Shown: one piece after another, positions 7,805-15,200 of the stretch
Layout of the letters: every line of letters begins with the position of its first letter
Position numbering within the stretch: the first letter of the stretch is position 1
Source of the DNA: DASPFV01 sp035620975
Lineage (GTDB): Bacteria > Acidobacteriota > Vicinamibacteria > Vicinamibacterales > 2-12-FULL-66-21
NCBI GenBank assembly: GCA_035620975.1
Contig: DASPFV010000133.1
Coordinates: 1-46,724, forward strand
Reading direction: 5' to 3'
Length of the DNA stretch: 46,724 nucleotides
Translations under genes and position numbers: made by a program
The notes under the pieces: generated by a model
Databases searched by the model: none
What the model saw: the letters and a program-made list of their open reading frames with translations, nothing else
Told to the model about the DNA's origin: nothing

Positions 7805-9444
7805 GCGCCGGGAACCATCGACGGCCCACGCGGATGCGGCGGCAGACGTGGCTCGTCACGCTGCTCTTCGTGGCGCTCACGGCCGTGATGACCTGGCCGC
7901 AGGTGCTGCACCTTGCCACGCGCGCACGCGAGCACCAGGACGTCTACTTCAATATGTGGCGGCTGCAGTGGATGGCCCACGCGCTGGCCAACGCTCCTGC
8001 GCGATTCTTCGATGGGAACATCTTCCATCCCGAGCCACGCACCCTGACGTTCTCGGATGCCATGCTCGTGGAAGGCGTCCTGGCGGCGCCGCTGGCCTGG
8101 ATCGGGCTGCCGCCCATGCTGATCCACAACCTCCTTCTGCTCGGAGCCATGGTCAGCTCGGGGGCCGGCATGTTCGTGCTGGCTCGATCGCTCACCACGA
8201 GCCCGGCAGCGGGCATCGCGGCGGGAATCATCTTCGCGTTCGTGCCCTATCGTTTCGACCACTACATGCACATGGAGCTGCAGTGGACGACGTGGATGCC
8301 CTGGGCGTTCTGGGCCATGCACCGCACCGTCGAGACCCGAGCGATGCGGTTCGGCGTGCTCACCGGCGTCTTCTTCTCGCTCCAGTTCCTGTCATGCATC
8401 TACTACGGCGTGTTCCTGTCGATCATCGGAACCCTCGCCGGGATGCTCCTGCTCGCCGACTCGCGCGCAACGATCCTGTCCGGCCTGCGGGCGTTTGCCC
8501 CCGGCGCGCTGCTCGCCGTCATCGTCTGCGGCGCCTACGCGCTCCCGTACCTCGCAACGAGCCGGCATGTGGGCATGCGATCCGACGCCGAGATTCTCAC
8601 CTTCAGCGCGCGGCCTTCGAACTACCTGGTCGCCACGCCCGACAACGCGATATGGGGAAGCGGCTTCAGCGGGCGCAGCCGTCCCGAGCGGCGCCTGTTC
8701 CCGGGCGCACTGGCCTTCCTGTTGGGCATCGTCGGGCTCCTGCAGACGCGCAGGTCGCTCGTCCCGCTGATCTACCTGATCGTCGCCGCCGCGGCGTTCG
8801 AGCTCTCGCTGGGCTTCTCGGGGTACAGCTATCCGTTTCTCAGCGAGCAGATCCCGATCTTCCGGGGACTGCGAGCGCTCTCGCGCGCGGGCATCTTCGT
8901 CGCGTTCGCGCTCGCCGTTCTGGCCGCCTTCGGCCTGCGCGCCCTCGTTGGCGCGCGCAGCCAGCCGGCGCAGGTCCTGATCTCGGTGGCGATCTGCACA
9001 GCGTTGCTCGTCGAGTATCGCGTCCGGCCGCTCCGGCTCACCCCGTTTCCAAACGACGCTCCCGCGATCCAGGCCTGGCTCGCGACGCAGCTTACTGGCG
9101 TGGTCGCGGAACTGCCGATGGGAGATCCGGCCGCGCTGCCCGGTCCCGAAGCTCGGTATGCCTACCTCTCGACGTTTCACTGGAAGCCGATCGTCAACGG
9201 CTACAGCGGATACTTCCCGCGATCATTCCTCGAACGCGCCAGCGCGATGCGCGGCTTTCCGGATGAGCGGTCGCTCGATCGGCTCAGGCACGACGGCGTG
9301 AGATACCTGGTCGTCCACCTCGAGCAGTACTCGAGGGAGGATCAGGTCCGGATCGACGAGGCGCTGACCGAACGGGCCGGGTTCCCCGTGCTCGCGCGGT
9401 TCGCCCAGGGCGAGGAGACGACGGTGGTCTGGGCCGTCCGGTGA
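7801..9444 (+). CDS. Polytopic membrane protein, GT-C glycosyltransferase-like
   Basis: A protein of 547 residues if it starts at the GTG at 7801, which overlaps the MutS-like stop as GTGA; an internal ATG at 7834 would give 536. I count roughly ten or eleven hydrophobic helices, starting with TWLVTLLFVALTAVMTWPQ. An early non-membrane loop contains HQDVYFNMWRLQW, as in GT-C lipid-linked sugar transferases and YfhO-like proteins, and the soluble C-terminal part begins near residue 420. It probably acts in the inner membrane. No donor or acceptor can be named. It is convergent with a GT2 glycosyltransferase, which supports a surface-glycan setting. Confidence 0.7.
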   Translation: MSAGNHRRPTRMRRQTWLVTLLFVALTAVMTWPQVLHLATRAREHQDVYFNMWRLQWMAHALANAPARFFDGNIFHPEPRTLTFSDAMLVEGVLAAPLAWIGLPPMLIHNLLLLGAMVSSGAGMFVLARSLTTSPAAGIAAGIIFAFVPYRFDHYMHMELQWTTWMPWAFWAMHRTVETRAMRFGVLTGVFFSLQFLSCIYYGVFLSIIGTLAGMLLLADSRATILSGLRAFAPGALLAVIVCGAYALPYLATSRHVGMRSDAEILTFSARPSNYLVATPDNAIWGSGFSGRSRPERRLFPGALAFLLGIVGLLQTRRSLVPLIYLIVAAAAFELSLGFSGYSYPFLSEQIPIFRGLRALSRAGIFVAFALAVLAAFGLRALVGARSQPAQVLISVAICTALLVEYRVRPLRLTPFPNDAPAIQAWLATQLTGVVAELPMGDPAALPGPEARYAYLSTFHWKPIVNGYSGYFPRSFLERASAMRGFPDERSLDRLRHDGVRYLVVHLEQYSREDQVRIDEALTERAGFPVLARFAQGEETTVVWAVR

Positions 9445-9469
9445 ACGGCTGGCAGACAAGCAGAACAAC

Positions 9470-9548
9470 GGTGTGAATCCGCGACCGATGCGAAGAGAAA
9501 TCCGCGTGAATCCGCGTTGATCCGCCTTCGCCCTCGGGCTACGGCGGA
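9470..9548. repeat. Degenerate ATCCGCG array and hairpin between convergent genes
   Basis: The block ATCCGCG or ATCCGCC recurs at about ten-base spacing between 9475 and 9526, next to a hairpin with arms TCCGCC (9521-9526) and GGCGGA (9543-9548) and an inner GCCC/GGGC. More copies of AATCCGC follow at about 9570 and 9590. There is no T-run, so intrinsic termination is uncertain. The position between two converging genes suggests a dispersed intergenic repeat that may also act as a bidirectional end. Confidence 0.5.
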
Positions 9549-9582
9549 CAAGTCGGCGTCCCGTGGAAGAGGAATCCGCGAT

Positions 9583-10515
9583 TCAGCTCTGAATCCGCCG
9601 GCTCCGCGGTACGAGACCGTGCACCGACGCGGCGAGCCGGCGCGCGCCATGCTGACCGATGGCGCGCGGGTGCAGCCAGCCGAGCTGGAGCGTGGACCTC
9701 ACGGCGCCGATCCACTCGTGCGCCTGCAGGTGCGCGTGCAGTTCGCCGGCGATGCGGGCCCCGTAGAAATCACGGGCGTGTCGCCAGCCCTCCTGATAGG
9801 CCTCGAACAGCCAGGGATCCGCCTCGATGAGCGGGCGCTCGCGCCGCAGGACGGTGAGCGTGTCCTGAAGTGTGCCTGCCGGGCCGTATCCTGCGTGGTG
9901 CGACTCGGGCGCGACCGCCACCAGCTGACCGTGGTCGTGGATCCGGTTCATGCGTGCGATTCGCAAATACAGACCGTAGTCAGCCGCGGCTTCGACCGAC
10001 GCATCGAAGCCGCCGGCGCGCTCCAGGGCCGTCCGCCGGAACATCACCGCGCACGTCCGGCCGATGTAGTTCCGCGTCAGCAGTTCACGGTAGTAGTCGC
10101 GATCCAGCCGCGGCCGTTCACGGCGGCCCGGGGCGCTCCCGTTTCCTTCGGGACTCCGGCAGCGGCCGAAGACGAAGGCAGCCAAGGGGTGCGCGTCCAG
10201 CTCGGCCGCTCCGACGTCGAGCGCACCGGGAGCCAGTTGCGCGTCGGCGTCCAGGAAGACGACCGCCGGCCCCCGGCTGTCGGCCAGGCCGCGGTTGCGC
10301 GCTTTGGCCCGTCCCCGCCCTCGCAGGCTCACGTATGTCACGCCGCCGAATGACTTCGCCACCGTCGCCGTGTCGTCGGTCGAGCCTTCGTCGACGACGA
10401 CGATCTCGACGTCGCGCCGCGTGGAACGCCAGACGCTCGCGATGGCCTCACCCAGACGGTGGCCCTGATTCGCGGAGGCGATGATGACCGAGATGAACGG
10501 CGAGCCCGAAGTCAC
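9583..10515 (-). CDS. Family 2 glycosyltransferase
   Basis: A 310-residue GT-A enzyme. FISVIIASANQGHRL opens the fold, IVVVDEGSTDDT gives the first nucleotide-sugar acidic pair, and VVFLDADAQL supplies the DxD-type metal site. The family's usual aromatic and acidic positions follow in FDASVEAAADYGLYLRIAR. There are no membrane helices, so it is a cytoplasmic or peripheral transferase. It starts with GTG, with GAGGG six bases upstream. It faces the GT-C-like membrane protein, so both may serve the same surface polysaccharide or glycolipid. Donor and acceptor are unknown. Confidence 0.82.
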   Translation of the reverse strand: MTSGSPFISVIIASANQGHRLGEAIASVWRSTRRDVEIVVVDEGSTDDTATVAKSFGGVTYVSLRGRGRAKARNRGLADSRGPAVVFLDADAQLAPGALDVGAAELDAHPLAAFVFGRCRSPEGNGSAPGRRERPRLDRDYYRELLTRNYIGRTCAVMFRRTALERAGGFDASVEAAADYGLYLRIARMNRIHDHGQLVAVAPESHHAGYGPAGTLQDTLTVLRRERPLIEADPWLFEAYQEGWRHARDFYGARIAGELHAHLQAHEWIGAVRSTLQLGWLHPRAIGQHGARRLAASVHGLVPRSRRIQS

Positions 10516-10849
10516 GGCAGCCCTCGGCAGGCGAGAAGTTCCGTATGCCGACAGGTACGACGCCGTCTCGCGCGGCGACGTCCCTGAGCAAAATGTCCAC
10601 GATGCGAAGCGGATCCGTAGAACTTCTTCGCTGGCCTATTCCGGCACACCCGGGCGTCGGGTCGGATAAACCGCCCGAATCCGGATAGGGGCAGGGTCGG
10701 ACTTAGGCATGTGTCACAGATGACCTAGCAAGAGCTGTGCTCGGCAGGGGCGGTCTGAATCGGGGCCGAGGCCGACCCGATCAATACTGAGGCGCGCCGA
10801 CCTGAGCCGCGCGTCTCTGTGGCGTCAGGCTTGCACGTTCCTGCTCGTC
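10516..10849. other. 334-base intergenic region, no gene found
   Basis: This lies between divergent starts and must hold promoters for both the GT2 gene and the small exported protein. Short open frames here lack coding character. I see no strong -35/-10 pair and no long inverted repeat. The sequence around 10690-10735 is less GC-biased than its surroundings, but I cannot assign it. Confidence 0.4.
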
Positions 10850-11317
10850 ATGAACCTGATGTGGGCGCAAGGGCGGCGAGCCGCGACGACGGTCGCGCTG
10901 ATCGCGGGTCTGCTGGCGCTGTTCCCAACGGGTGCCTGCCGGCAGGGCGTGCCCGTCATCGACACGACTCCCCGGCGTCCCGATACCCCCGGAACGATTA
11001 GCGGGACGGTCCGTGGCCCGGAGGGCACGAGCTCGATCGAAGGGCGCGTTGTCGAGGTGGTCAACGTCGACACCGGCGAGCGTCAGCAGACGACGACCAA
11101 CAATGCCGGAGGCTTCACGTTCAAGGTTGCGCCCGGCCGGTATCGCGTGGAGGTCAGTCTTCGCGAAGGCGAGGTGATCGTCAAGCAGCCGGGAACGCTC
11201 CGGGTGAACCCGAGCGACGTCGACGCACACGCCGACTTCATCGTGGGCTCGGCGCGCGCGGCCCGCCCGCGCTTCTCGCCGTCCACTGACAGCAGCCTCG
11301 CCCCTCCGATGGCCTGA
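10850..11317 (+). CDS. Small exported protein with a carboxypeptidase-regulatory-like domain
   Basis: A 155-residue protein with an N-terminal export signal (TTVALIAGLLALFPTGAC, Cys30). The Cys could be lipidated, but the -3 residue is Thr, so the lipobox is weak. Residues about 47-120 form a beta-sandwich of the carboxypeptidase-regulatory/Cna-B type (ISGTVRGPEGTSS, then NNAGGFTFKVAPGRYRVEV). Such domains occur as surface modules and as N-terminal parts of Oar-like TonB receptors. The tail is low-complexity and rich in Ala, Pro and Ser. No clear Shine-Dalgarno is present, and an ATG at 10859 is an alternative start. Its role is unknown, probably structural or adhesive in the envelope. Confidence 0.65.
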   Translation: MNLMWAQGRRAATTVALIAGLLALFPTGACRQGVPVIDTTPRRPDTPGTISGTVRGPEGTSSIEGRVVEVVNVDTGERQQTTTNNAGGFTFKVAPGRYRVEVSLREGEVIVKQPGTLRVNPSDVDAHADFIVGSARAARPRFSPSTDSSLAPPMA

Positions 11318-11383
11318 GGCGGCGGCCTCCTGCCTCGTTTCCCCAGTCGTCCGGCGCGATCCGCCCGGCCGGGTGCCGCAAGC

Positions 11384-11389
11384 TATACT
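11384..11389 (+). promoter_or_regulatory. Leaderless-type -10 box (TATACT)
   Basis: TATACT differs from TATAAT at one base and ends six bases before the ATG at 11396. This supports that small reading frame as a real transcribed gene with a leaderless or nearly leaderless message. Confidence 0.5.
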
Positions 11390-11395
11390 GCCGCA

Positions 11396-11515
11396 ATGCC
11401 CGAGCCGGACGATACCGCGAGTACGCCCGGGATGCGCCGGATGTACGCGCTGGCGATCCTCACCGAATGCATCGTCGTCGCGGCGCTGTGGGCCATGAAG
11501 CGGTTCTTCAGCTGA
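11396..11515 (+). CDS. 39-residue single-pass membrane peptide
   Basis: The frame encodes 39 residues beginning MPEPDDTASTPGMRRMYA and ending MKRFFS. It has a polar N-terminus, one hydrophobic stretch (YALAILTECIVVAALWAM, about residues 17-34) flanked by Arg and Lys, and a TGA stop. A near-consensus -10 box lies six bases before the ATG. It stands 184 bases upstream of a sodium/solute symporter on the same strand and could be a small accessory subunit of it. That link is inferred from position only. No family is recognised. Confidence 0.5.
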   Translation: MPEPDDTASTPGMRRMYALAILTECIVVAALWAMKRFFS

Positions 11516-11699
11516 CAGCGGGACGGCGATCGAGCGGACTCACTGCGGGCCGCGACGCGAGCCGGCCGGGCTCGGGTCGGGCTTATCAAGTGCGGCGCTT
11601 TTCGCCTCCGGAAGCGAAGCCACGGATCGCGCGACCGCCACGAGGTCGCGGGAGCGCGGAACGCGAACGCCGGGCCGCTGCGGACTGCACGCCAAGCCG

Positions 11700-13424
11700 A
11701 TGCACACACTCGACTGGATCGTGGTCGGCGCGTACCTGGTCTGGATTGTCTGGGACGGGGTGAGACGGACCAGGGGCACCCACCAGGTCGAAGGCTACTT
11801 CCTCGCAAACCGGAGCCTGCCCTGGTGGGCGGTCGGGCTGTCCGTGATGGCGACCCAGCTCAGCGCGATCACACTGGTCGGGACGACGGGCCAGGGCTAC
11901 GCGGACGGGATGCGGTTCGTGCAGTTCTACTTCGGCCTGCCCATCGCGATGGTCATCCTGTCGGTGACCCTGGTGCCGTTCTTCTACCGCGCGCGGGTCT
12001 ATACGGCTTACGAGTACCTGGAGCGGCGTTTCGACCTGAAGACGAGAACGCTCGCCAGCGTCCTGTTCCTGCTCTCGCGCGGGATGTCGTGTGGCGTGAT
12101 CATCGCGGCCCCGGCCGTGATCCTCTCGATCATGCTGGGGTGGAACCTGACGCTGACGATCCTCGCCATCGGGCTGCCTACCATCCTTTACACGATGGTG
12201 GGCGGCGTCCAGGCCGTGACGTGGACCGACGTCAAGCAGATGGCCGTGATCGTCGGGGGTCTGTTCGCGGCCGTCGCCGCGCTGATTCTGGGTCTTCCCG
12301 CCGAGGTGGGCGTGCTCGACGCCCTGCACGTGGCCGGCGCTGCGGGGCGCATGAACACCGTCGATTTCACGTTCGACGTGCGGGAGACCTACACGTTCTG
12401 GTCCGGCCTGCTCGGCGGCCTCTTCCTGATGCTGTCGTACTTCGGCTGCGACCAGAGCCAGGTGCAGCGATACCTGACGGCACGGTCGGTGGACGAGGGG
12501 CGGCACTCGCTGCTGATGAGCGCCTTCTTCAAGATTCCGCTCCAGGCCCTGGTGCTGCTCACGGGCGTGCTCGTGTTCGTCTTCTACCTGTTCAATCAGC
12601 CTCCGATGCTCTTTAACCGCGTCCATGCCGAGCGCGTCGAGCGGAGCGGGCGGGCCGCCGAGTTCCGTGCGCTCGAGGGGGAGTTCGCCCGGGCGTTCGA
12701 CGCCCGCCGGAGCGCGTCGACGGCGTTGGCCGCCGCCGACGAGGCCGGGGAAGCCGACGCGCGGATCGCGTTCCTCGCTGCCAACAACCAGTTGAAGGCG
12801 GTTCGCGCCAGGGCCGCCGCCCTCGTGCGCGACGTCGCCGGCGACGATCGGTACCGGGACTTCACCGGCGACACGCCAGGCCCCGACGTCAACTATGTGT
12901 TTCCGACCTTCGTCACCACGAGGCTCCCCGTCGGGCTCGTCGGGCTGATGATTGCGGCCATTTTCGCGGCGGCGATGTCGAGCATCGCTGCCGAGCTGAA
13001 CTCGCTCGCCACCTCTACCGTGATGGACATCTACCGGCGGCTGCTCCGGCCGACGGCGACGGATGCCCACTACCTCAACGTCTCGCGCATGGCCACAGGT
13101 TTCTGGGGCCTGTTCGCCTGCGTCGTGGCCACCTTCGCTGCGGGGCTGGGGTCGCTCATAGAGGTCGTGAACCGGTTCGGGTCGTTCTTCTACGGCTCGC
13201 TCCTCGGCGTGTTCGTGCTCGCGCTGCTCTTCCGCCGGGTCGGGGGCCATGGGGCGTTCGCCGGTCTGCTGGGCGGCATGACCGCGGTGGCCTTCGTCGC
13301 GTTCCATCCCGAGACGCGCAGCATCTCGTTCCTGTGGCACAACCCGATCGGCGTCGCAGCCGTCGTCGTCGTCGGCCTCGTGGCCAGCCACGGACGAACA
13401 CGGAAGAACATCGCCACGGAATAA
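11700..13424 (+). CDS. Sodium:solute symporter (SSS/SLC5 family)
   Basis: A 574-residue transporter with about 13 membrane segments. Family marks include the N-terminal VVGAYLVWIVWDG, the TM1 region GLSVMATQLSAITLVGTTGQGY, TYEYLERRF-like TAYEYLERRFDLKTR, and AAAMSSIAAELNSLATSTVMDIYRR, the signature of the sodium-binding region. It imports a small solute with Na+; sugar, amino acid and acetate clades cannot be separated by eye. A hydrophilic, charged, probably helical insert of about 90 residues (305-393) interrupts the membrane core. The last dozen residues (SHGRTRKNIATE) and the stop codon come from a CACGGA repeat. The ATG at 11700 lacks a clear Shine-Dalgarno but begins TM0. Confidence 0.85.
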   Translation: MHTLDWIVVGAYLVWIVWDGVRRTRGTHQVEGYFLANRSLPWWAVGLSVMATQLSAITLVGTTGQGYADGMRFVQFYFGLPIAMVILSVTLVPFFYRARVYTAYEYLERRFDLKTRTLASVLFLLSRGMSCGVIIAAPAVILSIMLGWNLTLTILAIGLPTILYTMVGGVQAVTWTDVKQMAVIVGGLFAAVAALILGLPAEVGVLDALHVAGAAGRMNTVDFTFDVRETYTFWSGLLGGLFLMLSYFGCDQSQVQRYLTARSVDEGRHSLLMSAFFKIPLQALVLLTGVLVFVFYLFNQPPMLFNRVHAERVERSGRAAEFRALEGEFARAFDARRSASTALAAADEAGEADARIAFLAANNQLKAVRARAAALVRDVAGDDRYRDFTGDTPGPDVNYVFPTFVTTRLPVGLVGLMIAAIFAAAMSSIAAELNSLATSTVMDIYRRLLRPTATDAHYLNVSRMATGFWGLFACVVATFAAGLGSLIEVVNRFGSFFYGSLLGVFVLALLFRRVGGHGAFAGLLGGMTAVAFVAFHPETRSISFLWHNPIGVAAVVVVGLVASHGRTRKNIATE

Positions 13425-13441
13425 CACGGACAACACGGACC
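13387..13441. repeat. Degenerate CACGGA direct repeats
   Basis: Five to six copies of CACGGA or CACGGAA, spaced by about 9-17 bases, begin inside the end of the symporter gene and run past its stop. The spacers are AT-richer (GAACA, ATAA, CAA). The gene's TAA lies inside the array, so the repeat supplies the protein's C-terminus. Confidence 0.65.
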
Positions 13442-13531
13442 TGTCCTCCCATGCGGCCTCTAACGGATACTTCGCTCCTGTCCAGCTGGCCTTCCCATTT
13501 CGCCTTTCCCATTTCCCGTCCGAGGGCAGTC

Positions 13532-15091
13532 ATGGGGCTCGTGTTTCTCCTGACGACGGCGCCGTCAGGGATGCAGCCGGGGCAGGAGTACGACCTGCTC
13601 ATCTCGGGCGGCCAGGTCGTGGACGGAACGGGTGCGCCGCCCCGCCGAGCTGATGTCGCGGTCGTGAACGGGCGTATTGCCGCCGTCGGGTTGCTGCCTG
13701 GTGCGCGCGCGCGTGAGGTCATCGGTGCCATCGGGCTCATGGTCGCGCCCGGGTTCATCGACGTGCACACGCACGCCGACGACCTGGCCGAGCACCCGCG
13801 CGCGGAGAACTTCGTGCGCATGGGGGTAACCTCGATCGTGGCGGGCAACTGCGGTTCGTCGGCGCTCGACATCGGCGAGGCGCTGACGCGAATCCGCCAT
13901 GCCGGTGTCTCGGTGAACTTCGCCACGCTGATCGGCCACAATACCGTCCGGACCGCCGTCATGGGCCGCGCCAATCGCGCGCCGACCATCCCCGAGCTCG
14001 AGCGTATGAAGTCGCTGGTGTGGCGTGGCATGGCGGACGGTGCCGTCGGCTTTTCCAGCGGGCTGCAGTACGTTCCCGGAACCTACGCGAGGAGCCCCGA
14101 GATCATCGAGCTGGCGAGACAGGCCGGCAATTCCCGAGGGGTGTACGCGTCCCATATGCGGAACGAGGGCACGGCGCTCGAGGATGCCGTGCGCGAGACG
14201 ATTCGCGTCGGCGAGGCGGCGGGCTGCCGCGTGCAGATCTCCCATCTCAAGGTCGACAGCCCGAGCCGGTGGGGGGCCAGCACCCGCGCCCTGGCCCTCA
14301 TCGACGAGGCGCGGCGCCGCGGGACGGAGGTGCAGGCCGATCAGTACGCGTATACCGCGGCCAGCTCGACGCTCGGCATCCGCTTTCCCGCATGGGTCCT
14401 CGAGGGCGGACAGGAAGCGATCGCCAAGCGGCTGCGCGACAGCGTCAGCTGGGACGGGATCAAGGTGGAGATGCGGCAGCTGCTGGCCGAGCGAGGCCTC
14501 GAGGATCTTTCATTTGCGACGGTGGCGAAATACCAGCCGGATCCGTCGCTCCAGGGTTTGCGCATGAATCGCGTCGCCGAGCGGCTGAAGGAGTCCGGCA
14601 GCGCCGATGCCCAGCTCGAGGCGGCGCGCGAGATGATGCTGGCAGGCGGCGCCTCGATGGTCTACCACTTCATGTCGGACGAGGACGTGGAGCGCATCAT
14701 GGCCCACCCGTACGTGGGCTTCGCGTCCGACAGCGGGGCCCTGGTGGAAGGAGAGGGCGTGCCGCATCCGCGCGGCTACGGCAACACGGTCCGCGTGCTC
14801 GGTGAGTACGTGCGTGTGCGCCGCGTGATCGCCTTGCAGGAGGCGGTGCGCAAGATGACGGCCCTGCCAGCCACGCACTTCCGCCTCGGGAACCGCGGGG
14901 TGCTGAAGGAAGGCTACGCGGCGGACCTGGTCGTGTTCGACCCCAGGACCGTCGCCGACACGGCGACCTTCGAACGTCCGCACAGCTATCCGGCCGGCCT
15001 GCCGCACGTCATCGTCAACGGCGTTCCGGTCGTCCGCGACGGGCAGCACACCGGCGCGCGGCCCGGGCACGTGCTCACACCGGCCGACTGA
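13532..15091 (+). CDS. N-acyl-D-amino-acid deacylase (D-aminoacylase)
   Basis: A 519-residue metal-dependent amidohydrolase that removes the acyl group from N-acyl-D-amino acids. All expected ligands are visible: His79 and His81 (FIDVHTHAD), Cys107 (GNCGSS), His208 (ASHMRNEG), His238 (QISHLK) and Asp400 (FASDSG). The C-terminal composite beta domain is complete (GYAADLVVFDP; VIVNGVPVVRDG; ARPGHVL). The ATG at 13532 has GAGGG upstream and starts a short hydrophobic leader; a further in-frame ATG at 13451 is possible. It lies downstream of the symporter, so the two may take up and process the same class of compound. It is the intact counterpart of the altered paralogue at 1965-3683. Confidence 0.88.
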   Translation: MGLVFLLTTAPSGMQPGQEYDLLISGGQVVDGTGAPPRRADVAVVNGRIAAVGLLPGARAREVIGAIGLMVAPGFIDVHTHADDLAEHPRAENFVRMGVTSIVAGNCGSSALDIGEALTRIRHAGVSVNFATLIGHNTVRTAVMGRANRAPTIPELERMKSLVWRGMADGAVGFSSGLQYVPGTYARSPEIIELARQAGNSRGVYASHMRNEGTALEDAVRETIRVGEAAGCRVQISHLKVDSPSRWGASTRALALIDEARRRGTEVQADQYAYTAASSTLGIRFPAWVLEGGQEAIAKRLRDSVSWDGIKVEMRQLLAERGLEDLSFATVAKYQPDPSLQGLRMNRVAERLKESGSADAQLEAAREMMLAGGASMVYHFMSDEDVERIMAHPYVGFASDSGALVEGEGVPHPRGYGNTVRVLGEYVRVRRVIALQEAVRKMTALPATHFRLGNRGVLKEGYAADLVVFDPRTVADTATFERPHSYPAGLPHVIVNGVPVVRDGQHTGARPGHVLTPAD

Positions 15092-15189
15092 GCCGGAGCG
15101 GTGGGTCGGTCTTCCGACGGCTGGATCCTCGAGGCGAGCTCATCGAGCCGGCGCGCGGCGGCGACAGCCATCGCCGGCGGCACCAAACG

Positions 15190-15196
15190 CAGGAGG
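15190..15196 (+). promoter_or_regulatory. Strong Shine-Dalgarno (AGGAGGG)
   Basis: AGGAGGG stands four bases before the ATG at 15201 and fixes the start of the propeller gene. It is one of the few full Shine-Dalgarno sites in the window. Confidence 0.6.
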
Positions 15197-15200
15197 GCCC

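Noticed and set aside
10481..10669. Short plus-strand frame between the GT2 gene and the small exported protein
   Set aside because: It overlaps the GT2 start on the opposite strand, lacks a ribosome-binding site and shows no domain or hydrophobic pattern.
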